Source: RFPI01 sp964470195
GTDB taxonomy: Bacteria; Pseudomonadota; Gammaproteobacteria; Burkholderiales; Methylophilaceae
Direction of reading: 5' to 3'
Assembly: GCA_964470195.1 (NCBI GenBank)
Contig: CAYYBG010000033.1
Coordinates: 1-20,742, forward strand
Length of the DNA stretch: 20,742 nt
A program made the translations under genes and the position numbers. Positions 1 to 8,547 of this stretch are shown in pieces; the stretch's first letter is position 1, and each line of letters starts with the position of its first letter. The notes under the pieces are model-generated. The model was not told the DNA's origin. It saw only the letters and a list, made by a program, of their open reading frames with translations, and did no database searches.

Positions 1-112
1 CAAATAAAAATTTTTTTATGAACTTTGGGAGAGAATAAAAGAATAATTTGATCAATTAGCCACTTGGTTGATTAATAATTAGAGTTTTTTAAAGAAATAA
101 TACTCTTTAAAT

Positions 113-1348
113 TTAAACTATCTCAATTTCAGGCATCGGAAAAATTAGCTTACCCCCTGAGGATAAATAATCTGTTTCGCGTTTGATTATCCCCTCTTTA
201 AAATGCCAAGGTAAAACCAAGAGATAGTCCGGTTTCATCGACTTAACTTCCTCTTCAGATAATATGGGGATATGAGTACCCGGAGTTAGTGCGCCAAATT
301 TATCTGGATTAACCTCAGCAATAAAAGGTATGTCTTTATTTGTTAAGCCACAGAATTGTAGTAGTACATTTCCTTTAGTTGATGCACCGTAACCCATAAT
401 TTTTTTTCCATCAGCGTTTAAATCACGAATTAGTCTCAAGAGATTTTCACGGTGCTGAAAAACTCTATCCTCAAATTCTCGGAATGGTTTAGGGGTGTGT
501 AAACCCATCCTTTCTTCTTGACCAAGCATCCAGTTAATCACAGCATTGTTTGGTACTAAATTAGAATTTTTATGTCCTGCAGTAACAGCGAAACTTCCTC
601 CATTAATTGAATTCATCTGAACATCTATTATTTTGAGGTCATAACTTTCTAATAAATTTTTAACAACACCCAATGAATAGTATTCTAGATGTTCATGGCA
701 TACAGTATCATAAGCATTCATTCTTAACATTGAAGGCATATAACTTTGTTCGAAGTGCCATATTCCCTCAGGTTCAAGTATTTCACGAATATCTCTTACG
801 AAACTAGCAGGAGTTTCAAGATCATAAAACATAGATATTGATGTGATTAATTTTGCTGATTTTCTAGGAAATACAGATCGAAATATTTCTGAGGAAAAAA
901 AATCAGGAACGAGCTTTATATCATGTGTATAAAATTTTCGAAATTTATTACCAGTTGGATCAATACCAATTCGTTTTATACCTTGTATGTTAAACGAATT
1001 AAGTAGAGTAGCATCATTACTTCCGATATCTAGGACTATGTCACCGGAATGAATCGGAATTAAACGCTGGAGATACATCACTTTCTGCTGAAGATGTTCA
1101 ACCATTGATTTATTTAGTCCAGATCGATAGCCATAGTTCTCGCCATACATTTCTCCTAGATCATAAGTATGTTTTAGCTGAAGTAGGCCGCTATCTGGGC
1201 ACCACACCAAATTTAATGGGCCTGATGTAACATTTTCATTAATGTTTCTGGGAAATACTCCCGTAAGGGATTGAACTCCCAGGTCTAGAACGGAAATTAG
1301 ATTGGAGCTACCGCTGATTCGGCACTTATGAATCTCTTTAGCACTCAT
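113..1348 (-). CDS. class I SAM-dependent sugar C-methyltransferase
   Basis: This 411-residue protein has the three-part layout of the NovU/TylCIII/EvaC-type sugar C-methyltransferases. The N-terminal part (about 1-75) corresponds to the family's zinc-binding domain, with CRISGS at 9-14 and WCPDSG at 49-54, followed by YGENYGYRSGLN. The SAM-binding motif DIVLDIGSND lies at about 103-112. The C-terminal part carries GYGASTKGN and EVNPDKFG, typical of the Methyltransf_14 domain. Such enzymes methylate a carbon of an NDP-keto-sugar during deoxysugar synthesis. In the usual family each N-terminal pair is CxxC; here the second Cys of both pairs is Ser (S12, S53), so zinc may not be bound in the usual way. 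It is the last gene of the minus-strand glycan block, 55 bases after its upstream neighbour. The exact sugar substrate cannot be read from sequence. Confidence 0.88.
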   Translation of the reverse strand: MSAKEIHKCRISGSSNLISVLDLGVQSLTGVFPRNINENVTSGPLNLVWCPDSGLLQLKHTYDLGEMYGENYGYRSGLNKSMVEHLQQKVMYLQRLIPIHSGDIVLDIGSNDATLLNSFNIQGIKRIGIDPTGNKFRKFYTHDIKLVPDFFSSEIFRSVFPRKSAKLITSISMFYDLETPASFVRDIREILEPEGIWHFEQSYMPSMLRMNAYDTVCHEHLEYYSLGVVKNLLESYDLKIIDVQMNSINGGSFAVTAGHKNSNLVPNNAVINWMLGQEERMGLHTPKPFREFEDRVFQHRENLLRLIRDLNADGKKIMGYGASTKGNVLLQFCGLTNKDIPFIAEVNPDKFGALTPGTHIPILSEEEVKSMKPDYLLVLPWHFKEGIIKRETDYLSSGGKLIFPMPEIEIV

Positions 1349-1403
1349 TTGTCAGAAATTATCCTAAATTAATTTGATGAAAGATAAATATTAAATATAA
1401 TAA

Positions 1404-2768
1404 CTACAAACCGATGGGCGACGGCTGTATACGATGTCCCAAAAATTTCCCGCTCCAAAATGATTGTGGATGATAGTAGTTAAACTCCTCGCCGAAATTA
1501 AGGTTATAGTAACCATACTCATAAACATAATCAGGAATAAATTGTTGTTGTTTATGAGACAGAAAATAAGCAAGTTCTTTAGAATTTTTTGGGCATAAAA
1601 AACCTGGTTCATCTAACCATGCAGCACCACCTAGTATCACAGAGGGCTTTCCCATAAATGCAGATTCAATCCCCACCGTAGAAGTAAAAGAAACAATACA
1701 TTCTGCATTTTCAATAATTGAATAAGTGTCATATTTTTTATCTGATTCCAGGATCATAGTGTTTTCGTCAGCCTGAGCGTTCCAAAATAAATTTTCTTTT
1801 GGTTTTGATTTCATTATGGGGTGCACTCGAACAACTAGGAGCTTTCCAAGACCTTTGCAAATATTTTTCAATAAAAGAAAAGACTCCTGCTGGGATCCAA
1901 GGTATCCATTCACATTATTTCCAGGGATCCATGCGAATTCATCTTCGCTACTTGGAAAGTAGGCAATGTACTTTTTATTCTGTAAGAATGTAGGAATTCT
2001 ATTATCGTCAAATACTCTTGGGGAGGGCCAAGACTTGCTGGTACCATTTCTCATGTCCCAGTACCATCTCGCCCCAATTGAGCGAAGTATATCCTTGTCA
2101 ACAACGGAAACTGCTTTTTTTATTCTATTTTTTTGATCTTCCATTCTATAGTGGTGTCCAGTATAAAGTGCATATTTATTTGTTGTACCACCGCGCTCAT
2201 GTTGAAGTGTTTTAATGTTTAAATCTTTGGCAGCCCACTCAATTGGAGCACAGGAAGCCCAACGACCATTAAAGTAATAAATTAAATCGGGTTGAATTAT
2301 TTCGACTAAATTTTTAGTTGCAAAATATGTGTTTATTCCAACCTCTGTAAGGATACGCGAATTTTCAAGATTTTTGCCGGCTGTCAAATCAGGTTCAGCA
2401 TCAAAAGTAAAATTTGAGATAACTGAGGTAACTATTGTAAATAGTTCCCATCTGTCAAGAAATCGCTTTTTATTAATTATGAATTTTGTAAAATCCTCCT
2501 CCGACAAATGAACCTTCTTGATGTTTGGATATACAACGGGGATATTCCATTTCTTGCAAATTTCCTGAATATTTGCTAAAATGAATCCTGCTAGAGCTTT
2601 GTGACTTGATTTGGGGTATTGATCAGAAAACTCCCAATACCCATTCCAGTGAAAAATGGGACTAATAAAAACGGAAGAACCAGCATTTTTCTCATTAATT
2701 GCAATTTCTAGACTTGTGTCAGTATGAGGGGTCCCTGGACAAGACTCAATAATCAAAACTTTTTTCAT
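1404..2768 (-). CDS. capsule-synthesis-like GT-B glycosyltransferase
   Basis: This 454-residue protein has no signal peptide. Its C-terminal half looks like the capsule polysaccharide synthesis family (KpsC/KpsS/LipB-like) and related CDP-glycerol transferases. The sequence VVRVHPIM lies near residue 315, followed by a stretch with DTYSIIENAECIVSFTST and then GIESAFMGKPSVILGG (about 350-380), the region that contacts the sugar nucleotide in these GT-B enzymes. The N-terminus (KKVLIIESCPGTPHTDTSLEIA) resembles a Rossmann-like first strand and loop. It probably transfers a sugar to a surface glycan in the cytoplasm. The start overlaps the upstream stop by four bases (ATGA), suggesting translational coupling to the 227-residue protein. 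Donor and acceptor are unknown; a role as a glycerophosphate-type transferase is the main alternative. Confidence 0.7.
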   Translation of the reverse strand: MKKVLIIESCPGTPHTDTSLEIAINEKNAGSSVFISPIFHWNGYWEFSDQYPKSSHKALAGFILANIQEICKKWNIPVVYPNIKKVHLSEEDFTKFIINKKRFLDRWELFTIVTSVISNFTFDAEPDLTAGKNLENSRILTEVGINTYFATKNLVEIIQPDLIYYFNGRWASCAPIEWAAKDLNIKTLQHERGGTTNKYALYTGHHYRMEDQKNRIKKAVSVVDKDILRSIGARWYWDMRNGTSKSWPSPRVFDDNRIPTFLQNKKYIAYFPSSEDEFAWIPGNNVNGYLGSQQESFLLLKNICKGLGKLLVVRVHPIMKSKPKENLFWNAQADENTMILESDKKYDTYSIIENAECIVSFTSTVGIESAFMGKPSVILGGAAWLDEPGFLCPKNSKELAYFLSHKQQQFIPDYVYEYGYYNLNFGEEFNYYHPQSFWSGKFLGHRIQPSPIGL

Positions 2769-3448
2769 GTGGATTGCCTTGATGCATTGTTTTTTTTGTG
2801 AATTATTTGCAAATAGCCGAGATTGTTTTGGGCATAGTTATCAAAATAGAAAGACGCCAATTTACCGACCGAAAAATCTTGAATATCTAAATTATTTTCT
2901 GTTTTAAATATAATCGCTTCCCCAATTAATTTTTTTATATAAAAAATAATCCTGAAAAAATCATTAATACTAATATGAAAATTTCCATCAATTTCAGAAT
3001 ATTTATTATTAGGATTTATGCTATTTGTTTTATCAAATTGATGAAAAAACTCAGCCTCATTTTTGGATAATGATCTCTTTATTGAGTCTAGGTAACTCAG
3101 AAAAAATATATTATTAGTAATTAAGTTAATTCCAATATTTCGCGTATTAGTTAATGAGTCTGGAGTTTGGCTGATTACATCCTCAATAAATATTTTATTA
3201 TCAATTAAAAATAAACTACTTTTAGTATTTAATGATAGTACTGACTTTGGTCTGGCATTTGGTTCAATTGATCCAAGATAGTCTGCTAATGACAAGAGAC
3301 CTGAAAAAATTCCAATATGGGAATTGAGTAGGGAGTAACCAAAATCAGCGTCGGAAAAGGCCGTATTATTTTTATACCCTCCTAAACCGCATGCGACAAG
3401 ACTGTTGATTGAAAATTTTAAATTTTCATTTGTAAAAAAAATTAGCAT
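2765..3448 (-). CDS. hypothetical protein in glycan cluster
   Basis: I do not recognise this 227-residue protein. It is AT-rich, has many Asn and Ile residues, no signal peptide, no clear membrane segment and no catalytic motif I can name. The start (MLIFFTNENLKF) is hydrophobic but short. Its position is informative: its ATG overlaps the stop of the upstream glycosyltransferase by one base (TAATG), and its own stop overlaps the next glycosyltransferase by four bases (ATGA). It is therefore almost certainly co-translated with these two enzymes and is likely to act in the same glycan pathway. The continuous frame and coupled junctions argue that it is a real gene. A role as a diverged transferase or as a partner protein of a neighbour is possible but unproven. 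Confidence 0.65.
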   Translation of the reverse strand: MLIFFTNENLKFSINSLVACGLGGYKNNTAFSDADFGYSLLNSHIGIFSGLLSLADYLGSIEPNARPKSVLSLNTKSSLFLIDNKIFIEDVISQTPDSLTNTRNIGINLITNNIFFLSYLDSIKRSLSKNEAEFFHQFDKTNSINPNNKYSEIDGNFHISINDFFRIIFYIKKLIGEAIIFKTENNLDIQDFSVGKLASFYFDNYAQNNLGYLQIIHKKNNASRQST

Positions 3449-4236
3449 TATATTTTTACCGAATAATAATTTGGAACCTCGATATATTTATAGTTGTGCA
3501 CTACGTCGTTAATCTCATCATTTCTGAATATGTGTTTAACGATTGCTTCATGGTTGTTAAAATCTGTAGTGTGCCCCCAATTTTTAAGTTTAAAAAGCAT
3601 TTGATCCGGGCTTCTTACCCAAGAGTAGTGGTGAATCATGGGTTCAAAATCATTTCCCAAGACATACCTAAAAACTTTAGTATTGGGCGATGAGTATGCA
3701 ATGTGGTCGCGCTCCCTATCGCCAAATATCGTGTCCGATGAAAGTCGATTTATGTGTGCTAATACTGGAGTATCCTCCCAAGTAAGAGCCTGAAAGATTG
3801 GTTTTTTAAAGTACCAATAGTTAGCAATTTTAAATATATTAAACTCATTTAGTTGATGAGTTTTGTTCCAGAGTTTAAATCTATTGCCATCAGGTATTTC
3901 ATCTACATCAAGAAATAATACCCATTTATTTTTTGAGATATTCTTAACACCATAGCTTCTTGCAAGATTATGCCAATATGCATGCGGTCTATTTTCTACG
4001 CCCTTTTGTTTTTTGAGGTCAATATTTTTATCTACTGGGTATTCAGTAAATTTAACAAACGGATATTTATTTTTTTTTTCATTAATGTGAGCATGATTTT
4101 CAGATTTTCCGTCATATAAGTGTGAACCATAACTTACAACAATCTCATTAGAAAATTTTGAACATTCTTCAATGCATGCATCTATAAAACTTTGCTCATT
4201 AGAGCAATAATTAATAACAACGGCAATATCTTGCAT
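3448..4236 (-). CDS. glycosyltransferase family 2-like protein
   Basis: This 262-residue protein is a probable GT-A fold glycosyltransferase. The N-terminus IAVVINYCSNEQSFIDACIEE matches the first strand and helix of GT2-like enzymes. WVLFLDVDEIPDG at about 106-118 contains the DxD metal and sugar-nucleotide binding motif. HHYSWVRSPDQM near 202-213 resembles the conserved C-terminal block of similar proteins that add sugars to capsule or O-antigen. It has no membrane helices, so it is cytoplasmic or peripheral. It is the first gene of the minus-strand block. A good ribosome binding site (AAAGGAAA on the minus strand, 4241-4248) lies six bases before the ATG and supports the start. Upstream is AT-rich non-coding DNA and then an IS remnant, so the promoter should lie within roughly 4237-4440. 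Donor sugar and linkage are unknown. Confidence 0.78.
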   Translation of the reverse strand: MQDIAVVINYCSNEQSFIDACIEECSKFSNEIVVSYGSHLYDGKSENHAHINEKKNKYPFVKFTEYPVDKNIDLKKQKGVENRPHAYWHNLARSYGVKNISKNKWVLFLDVDEIPDGNRFKLWNKTHQLNEFNIFKIANYWYFKKPIFQALTWEDTPVLAHINRLSSDTIFGDRERDHIAYSSPNTKVFRYVLGNDFEPMIHHYSWVRSPDQMLFKLKNWGHTTDFNNHEAIVKHIFRNDEINDVVHNYKYIEVPNYYSVKI

Positions 4237-4539
4237 TTTATTTCCTTTGAAATTATTTAACTTAAAATTGAATTTTAAAACCTATTAGTTTTTTACTAAA
4301 AGTTTTCTATATAAAAATTCGGCATACATTAGGGTAAAGTAAAATGTCATTTTCACAGTAAAAATTAAATCCAAGTTTTGTTATTTTATCTCTAGTTAAT
4401 TTATTGTTCTTTTCAAATTTTAAGTCTTTTCTTGTGACTTTAGTGGCCTAGATTGGCGGGCAAGACCTTCGCGGTCTTACCAAAGTGTCCGAGTGAAGTA
4501 AGCTCTTATAAAGGAGCATCATAGCGTGTTCAGACTGCA
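4237..4539. other. AT-rich intergenic stretch upstream of glycan block
   Basis: No coding region is supported here. The first 200 bases are very AT-rich and should contain the promoter for the minus-strand glycan genes, but no convincing -35/-10 pair stands out. From about 4440 the composition becomes mixed and a short hairpin occurs at 4462-4478; this part may be the eroded left part of the adjacent insertion sequence. Confidence 0.5.
4462..4478. repeat. small inverted repeat (6-bp arms)
   Basis: AAGACC (4462-4467) and GGTCTT (4473-4478) form a perfect 6-bp stem with a five-base loop TTCGC. There is no following T-run, so it is not a convincing intrinsic terminator. It may be a relic within the decayed IS element. 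Confidence 0.4.
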
Positions 4540-5405
4540 TAGCATGTGCCGCGTTCTGATGGTGTGCCGTATTGCTTATTACACTTAGCTCAAAGAGCCT
4601 CAAACACCTTGCGCTCTTGAGGGCGTCAAGTTATCAGAGCGGATCCGTTATTATTATGGTCAGAGTATGGGGATCTATCGCAGTACCTGTATTTACTATT
4701 GCCCCAAAGAAGCGAGCATCAGAGTTGTAGCGAGTACCATGTGGTAAGACTCATGAAGGCTACAACTGCCCTTAATCGGCGGGTATAAGCGTCCAGATTA
4801 TCAGCTTGGTAGACTCGCTTTAGTCTTACCCAACTCAATTACATGGCTCCAATTTACCCATGGAGCAACCGATAAGGCGTGGGTGACGGATATTGCCTAT
4901 ATCCGGACCTATGATGGCTTGTTGAACCTGGGGGATGGTGGATAGATCTTCACTCCAGATTATTGGTTGGCTGGAGTATGTAAGCAAGGATGAAACCGGC
5001 TTGGTGCTTGAGGCCCAAACCATGGCCATCTGGGGTAGAAAACTAAAGAACGAGCTTATTATCCACTCCAATTAAGGAAGCTAGTGTGGAACTGATGAGA
5101 TTGGGCGCTGTTACAAAAATCAGCGATGAAGCCCAAGCGTGAGCTGATGTAGTAACTACTGGGTAATGCAGTTGCAGAACCTTTCTTTGGCAGCCTCAAA
5201 AGCGAATTAATTAAAAAATGGCTTTATCCCACCAGTGCATATGCAAAATCGGAAATCTTTAATTACATCATAAGTTTTACGGCCGCAGAAAATCCTTTTA
5301 GGGGAACTGGGTGGGGCTCAACGCATCTTGCTCAACTATGTCGCATAACGTTCGAGCAACGTCAAGTTGCGGTATTAAAAGTGTCTACGATATTGGGGTA
5401 AGGTG
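4540..5405 (+). pseudogene. decayed IS3-family transposase (OrfB, DDE type)
   Basis: Stitching the three plus-strand frames together gives the order of an IS3-family OrfB (IS2/IS407-like). The pieces are MCRVLMVCRIAYY, then SERIRYYYGQSMGIY, then YKRPDYQLGRLA, then TDKAWVTDIAYIRTYDG (about 4865-4915), then LQIIGWLEYVSK, then GLVLEAQTMAIWGRKLKNE, then NAVAEPFFGSLKSELIKK (about 5167-5220), and finally AYAKSEIFNYI. The first catalytic Asp (in VTDIAYI) and the Glu (in SLKSELIKK) remain recognisable. The second Asp region (normally HSDQG) has become HSN followed by a stop. At least four frame changes and several internal stops show that it is dead. The middle around 5080-5160 and the RRRH-type end near 5270-5330 are scrambled or shortened. 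No matching OrfA was found. It lies where composition switches between the AT-rich glycan block and the rest. Confidence 0.85.
5381..5405 (+). mobile_element. possible right terminal end of the IS3-like element
   Basis: Just after the FEQRQ remnant of OrfB, the sequence GTGTCTACGATATTGGGG is the type of motif found at right ends of several IS3-family elements. I could not find a matching left inverted repeat near 4440-4540, so the boundary is tentative and the left end is probably lost. Confidence 0.35.
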
Positions 5406-5559
5406 GGCGAAACAACCGAATTGACGTGTTATTTTCTCAGACTATATCTAAAGTAGTTTTGTGATTTTATGCAAGCAATCTCTAAAGATAATCGCAACAT
5501 TCGTAGCAGAGTAACAAACGCTATGCAGCTCGTGCGCTTTCCCCAGGAAAACCTTAGTT

Positions 5560-6012
5560 GTGAAAAATCTATTGATTCAGGCTCTACGCAAGGCTCGCTT
5601 TTTGAAACGCACCCGTAATTACCGTTATGCCTATGTCCCATCGGACGGTTTATTGCCAGATACTAAAGTCTATCAAGCTCGCGCCCCGGTTGGGCGGCCC
5701 GATGATGGCGCGATTCGGTTTTATGTGTTTAGTGCTTTATACCGGGCCTTGATTTTGGAGAAAAATCAGACGCCAAAAGTCAGCCATAAGCATGGGCGCC
5801 CAACACCGATTGTTGTCTTGGCGGAGTACCTATTGGCAGGTGAGGGAGCTGGCAAATTTGAGGATCGCCTCGTTGAGTACCGCTCCTTTGTAAAAGCGTG
5901 TACCGATGGACTCATGTATCAAGACTGGTATATGGCAAGAAAAGAACGCCTATTGCGCCTCAAAAAGGCACGTCGCAAGAGATTGGAGGCAAAAAAATCG
6001 GCTACGGAGTAA
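5560..6012 (+). CDS. hypothetical basic protein
   Basis: I do not recognise this 150-residue protein. It begins with GTG, preceded by AGGAAA at 5545-5550; an in-frame TAA at 5512 leaves no ATG upstream, so GTG is the best start. The protein has a basic N-terminus (about 1-23, rich in Lys and Arg), a middle with RFYVFSALYRALILEK and RPTPIVVLAEYLLAGEG, and a strongly basic C-terminus from about 128 (ARKERLLRLKKARRKRLEAK) that looks able to bind nucleic acid. It has no signal peptide or membrane segment. It precedes another unrecognised gene on the same strand by 93 bases. Composition is like the rest of the right-hand region, unlike the AT-rich glycan block. Function is unknown; a DNA- or RNA-associated role is only an inference from charge. 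Confidence 0.65.
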   Translation: MKNLLIQALRKARFLKRTRNYRYAYVPSDGLLPDTKVYQARAPVGRPDDGAIRFYVFSALYRALILEKNQTPKVSHKHGRPTPIVVLAEYLLAGEGAGKFEDRLVEYRSFVKACTDGLMYQDWYMARKERLLRLKKARRKRLEAKKSATE

Positions 6013-6105
6013 TTTCTGGGTGAGTATGGCTCTAATACATGCCAAAAATGTGAGATAGGCGGTTCATTTTGAATCGCTCTAATTCATTTTTTAAAGGAGC
6101 ATGTT

Positions 6106-7011
6106 ATGAATCAAGTAATACGTAAATCAGGTGGCCCCAAGACCAAAGCAGGCAAAGCCAATTCTGCAAAAAATGCCATCAAAGTAGGGATTTTTAGTAA
6201 AGGTTACTTACCCTGGGAGGATCAAGTCGCCAAGCAAGCCGAATTTGAGCGTTTGGCTCGGGAGTGGAAGGTGGATAGCCCAACCGGTATGTTGTTTTTG
6301 CGCGATATTGAACAAGCCCAACTCGCCCAAGAGCGGGTGATGCGCATGGAGCGCTTGATGATTGAAGGGGCAATGTTGTCGGTTGAGATTGCAAGCCAAT
6401 TCGCGTATCACGCGCCCATTGATCCGCTCTTAGTCTCTCGGCTACCTAGCTGGTTTTTTCTAGAAGATGATGGTGGGCAAAAGGAGCGGGCGCTTTTTTT
6501 GGATATGGTTTTTAGGCAAGCCGATGACCTAAAAAATCACTACAGCGATCAACGGGTCGCACAAGTAAAAACCGAGTATCCAGAACTCTATGAGTACATC
6601 ATGGGTGACTTGCCCCAGCAAAGCTCCTTTGTGATGACCCTAGCCCAAATCTTTAAGCAATCACAGCCAACCCTCAATTTGGGGGCGCTAATGAACGAGA
6701 TCTCCGAGGATTTTCACTTTCACTTGCTTTGGGCTAGCAACCCCAGTCGTTTTCAGGGCATCATCGATGGTCTAAGAGCGCAGAAAATTATGGAATTAAT
6801 TGACTACGATAAGAGTAATCGGTACATGACAAGTTTTCAAAATCGCAAAATCCGGGCAATCCAAGGCTTGATTGGATTGCAACAGCATGCGAAAACCAAC
6901 TGCTCAGTAGATTCGCACGATCGGGTACTCTCCATTGCCTCTGAGACAAAGGCGCCTCCTAAGATGAGCGAATCCGAGGCAGCGTCAGACTCTTTAGGCG
7001 ATGCCACTTGA
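6106..7011 (+). CDS. hypothetical protein with GPKT-GK-NA N-terminal motif
   Basis: This 301-residue protein starts at an ATG six bases after AAGGAG (6094-6099), which clearly decides the start over the out-of-frame ATG at 6101. Its N-terminus (SGGPKTKAGKANSAKNAIKV, residues 8-27) matches a motif seen at the front of many uncharacterised bacterial and phage-linked proteins, of the form PKTxxGKxxSxxNAxxHG; here the usual His is Val. The rest is mostly helical by appearance, with segments rich in charged residues (for example AQLAQERVMRMERLM) and a low-complexity Ser/Ala-rich tail. No catalytic motif was found. It may be paired with the upstream gene at 5560. Its function is unknown, and proteins with this N-terminal motif are often found in mobile or strain-specific DNA. 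Confidence 0.75.
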   Translation: MNQVIRKSGGPKTKAGKANSAKNAIKVGIFSKGYLPWEDQVAKQAEFERLAREWKVDSPTGMLFLRDIEQAQLAQERVMRMERLMIEGAMLSVEIASQFAYHAPIDPLLVSRLPSWFFLEDDGGQKERALFLDMVFRQADDLKNHYSDQRVAQVKTEYPELYEYIMGDLPQQSSFVMTLAQIFKQSQPTLNLGALMNEISEDFHFHLLWASNPSRFQGIIDGLRAQKIMELIDYDKSNRYMTSFQNRKIRAIQGLIGLQQHAKTNCSVDSHDRVLSIASETKAPPKMSESEAASDSLGDAT

Positions 7012-7093
7012 GGGTAATGCCTCGTAAGGCAACGCTATAGCTGCGTTGGCGTTTTGCAAAACGAACTGGGTGAAACGAGCTACTGACATGACT

Positions 7094-7112
7094 CCAGGGG
7101 GTCGCCCCCCGG
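7094..7112. repeat. GC-rich inverted repeat between convergent genes
   Basis: AGGGGG and CCCCCC pair around a short TCG loop, with outer CC/GG pairs. It lies between the ends of the convergent genes 6106-7011 and 7166-8338 and could slow or end transcription. The following bases (TTCATTTG) are not a true T-run, so terminator function is uncertain. A smaller stem, TGCCT/AGGCA, lies at 7018-7031. Confidence 0.35.
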
Positions 7113-7165
7113 TTCATTTGTAAGCAATTCATGGAGTTGCGCCTAGGATTGCCCCTTAATGAGGG

Positions 7166-8338
7166 TCAATAAATATTGGCACAAAACTCCATGAGTTGCT
7201 GCGTTTGCCGAGCCCAGCTAAATTGCTCGATGAAGGCTCGCCCGTTTTTCCCAATCTGGGTTAATTGATCGCGATGGTGGTAAGCGTGCTCGAGCTTGGC
7301 AACAATCTCCTCGAGATCCGATTGCCCCCAGTCTTGGTGAATGGGGTTGGTTAATGGCGACTGCTTCGTGAGCGCATAGCAGTTGGCATTGGCAATCAGA
7401 TCTAGATGACCGGTATTTGCTGAGAGGATGCAGGGCAAGCCCGCCGCCATAGCCTCCATGGCCACCAAGTTTGTGCCCCCTTCGGCGCGATTGGGAAAGA
7501 GGGCCACGTTTGCTTGGGCATAGACCGCGGGCATTTGCGCATTTGGGGTCGCGCCAACATGAATAAAGGCACTGGCGGGCAGGCCCGAACGCGCGCACCA
7601 GTTGGCAATATCAATCTGTTGATTGACGATGGTGGGCGCCCCAAAGCCATAGGGGGAATTGGCAAGGTCTTGTGAGATCGCGGGCCACGGATTATGCCAA
7701 GCGGTCATGAGGATGCTGTTCGGGTATTTTTGGTAAAACGCCCGAAAGGCAGCGAGCACAATATCCTGACCCTTGCGGTACTCCAATTTGCCGCCACTAA
7801 AAATCACAAAGCGATTGGGATTATTTGGGGCACGACTAGCCAGCGCGCCAAAGCGATTCACATCAACACCTTGCATCACATAAGCCACTTTTTTGATTCC
7901 TGCCTTGGCAAGCAATTGGGCATTCCAGCGTGAGCCGGCGATGATAAGATCAAGCGATTGCGCACGCTCCAAACCGCGCGCGGAGAAGCCCGTGTTTTCA
8001 AAAAAGATAAAGCCAATGTTGCGTTTACCCCAATGTTGATTGCTGGTAAAGGTAAAGTCATTCCCCAGGGAGTGAATTACGGTGGTGTCTTTGTGATGAA
8101 TTTGACCCGCGGTATTGGCATAGGCAGCTTGGTACTGAGTCCACTCCTGTAAAGCGGGAGCTAATTGGGGAAACTTCGCGGCATCGATTCCCGGTGCATG
8201 CAGTAACTGAATAGCCTTAGGGTTGGTTTGGGTCGCTGAGAGCGCCAGATTTAAACCAAATACTCCCCAGCCATGAAATTCTGAGAGTTGCCAGGCGATC
8301 CCTAGGCGTCCGAGGGGGTGGTTATGGGCAGTCAGCAT
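7166..8338 (-). CDS. GT4-type glycosyltransferase (group 1)
   Basis: This 390-residue protein is a GT-B retaining glycosyltransferase of the GT4 type. The N-terminus GRLGIAWQLSEFHGWGVFGLNLA is the donor-side first fold with a glycine-rich loop. FVIFSGGKLEYRKGQDIVLAAF at about 178-199 opens the second fold, with the Arg/Lys residues that usually contact the nucleotide phosphate. AEGGTNLVAMEAMAAGLPCI at about 283-302 carries the characteristic E-x7-E motif. It transfers a sugar from an NDP-sugar to a glycan, lipid or protein acceptor in the cytoplasm. It stands alone on the minus strand, divergent from the adenylate-forming enzyme, and is not part of the AT-rich glycan block, whose composition differs. 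Shine-Dalgarno support for the ATG is poor, but the family motif begins within a few residues. The acceptor is unknown; a link to the nearby secretion locus is only suggested by proximity. Confidence 0.85.
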   Translation of the reverse strand: MLTAHNHPLGRLGIAWQLSEFHGWGVFGLNLALSATQTNPKAIQLLHAPGIDAAKFPQLAPALQEWTQYQAAYANTAGQIHHKDTTVIHSLGNDFTFTSNQHWGKRNIGFIFFENTGFSARGLERAQSLDLIIAGSRWNAQLLAKAGIKKVAYVMQGVDVNRFGALASRAPNNPNRFVIFSGGKLEYRKGQDIVLAAFRAFYQKYPNSILMTAWHNPWPAISQDLANSPYGFGAPTIVNQQIDIANWCARSGLPASAFIHVGATPNAQMPAVYAQANVALFPNRAEGGTNLVAMEAMAAGLPCILSANTGHLDLIANANCYALTKQSPLTNPIHQDWGQSDLEEIVAKLEHAYHHRDQLTQIGKNGRAFIEQFSWARQTQQLMEFCANIY

Positions 8339-8547
8339 TAGATTGTAATCGGCAGAGGGTCAATATGGGGTGCGCTTGGAGCGCCGGTTATGGAATTGCC
8401 ATAGTTTAATGCGTGCCGGCTTCTATCCCGCATTTGTTGAAGGGGTTCGTACAATCCGTGCGTGTTCACGCGCGTTGGTTAGCGAATGCTTGGAGTACCA
8501 ATGAGATCCGTGGGGCGAGTTGGCAGATCGACTAATATCACTTTAGA
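8339..8547. promoter_or_regulatory. divergent intergenic region
   Basis: These 209 bases separate two divergently transcribed genes, so promoters for both should lie here. I see no clear -35/-10 pair. A short plus-strand reading frame, ATG 8501 to TGA 8549-8551 (16 codons), ends overlapping the TTG start of the next gene; it could be a leader peptide or the relic of a longer N-terminus. A small stem GCGTG/CACGC is present near 8463-8474. Confidence 0.35.

Noticed and set aside
1..112. Possible terminator after the methyltransferase gene (AGAGT/ACTCT stem)
   Set aside because: The stem has only five pairs with a long AT-rich loop and no clear T-run in the right direction.
4835..5071. Minus-strand frame of 78 codons
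   Set aside because: It lies antisense to the recognisable plus-strand IS3 transposase remnant and has no independent support.
7218..7665. Minus-strand frames of 126 and 87 codons
   Set aside because: They are shifted-frame readings within the GT4-type glycosyltransferase gene, with composition typical of shadows.
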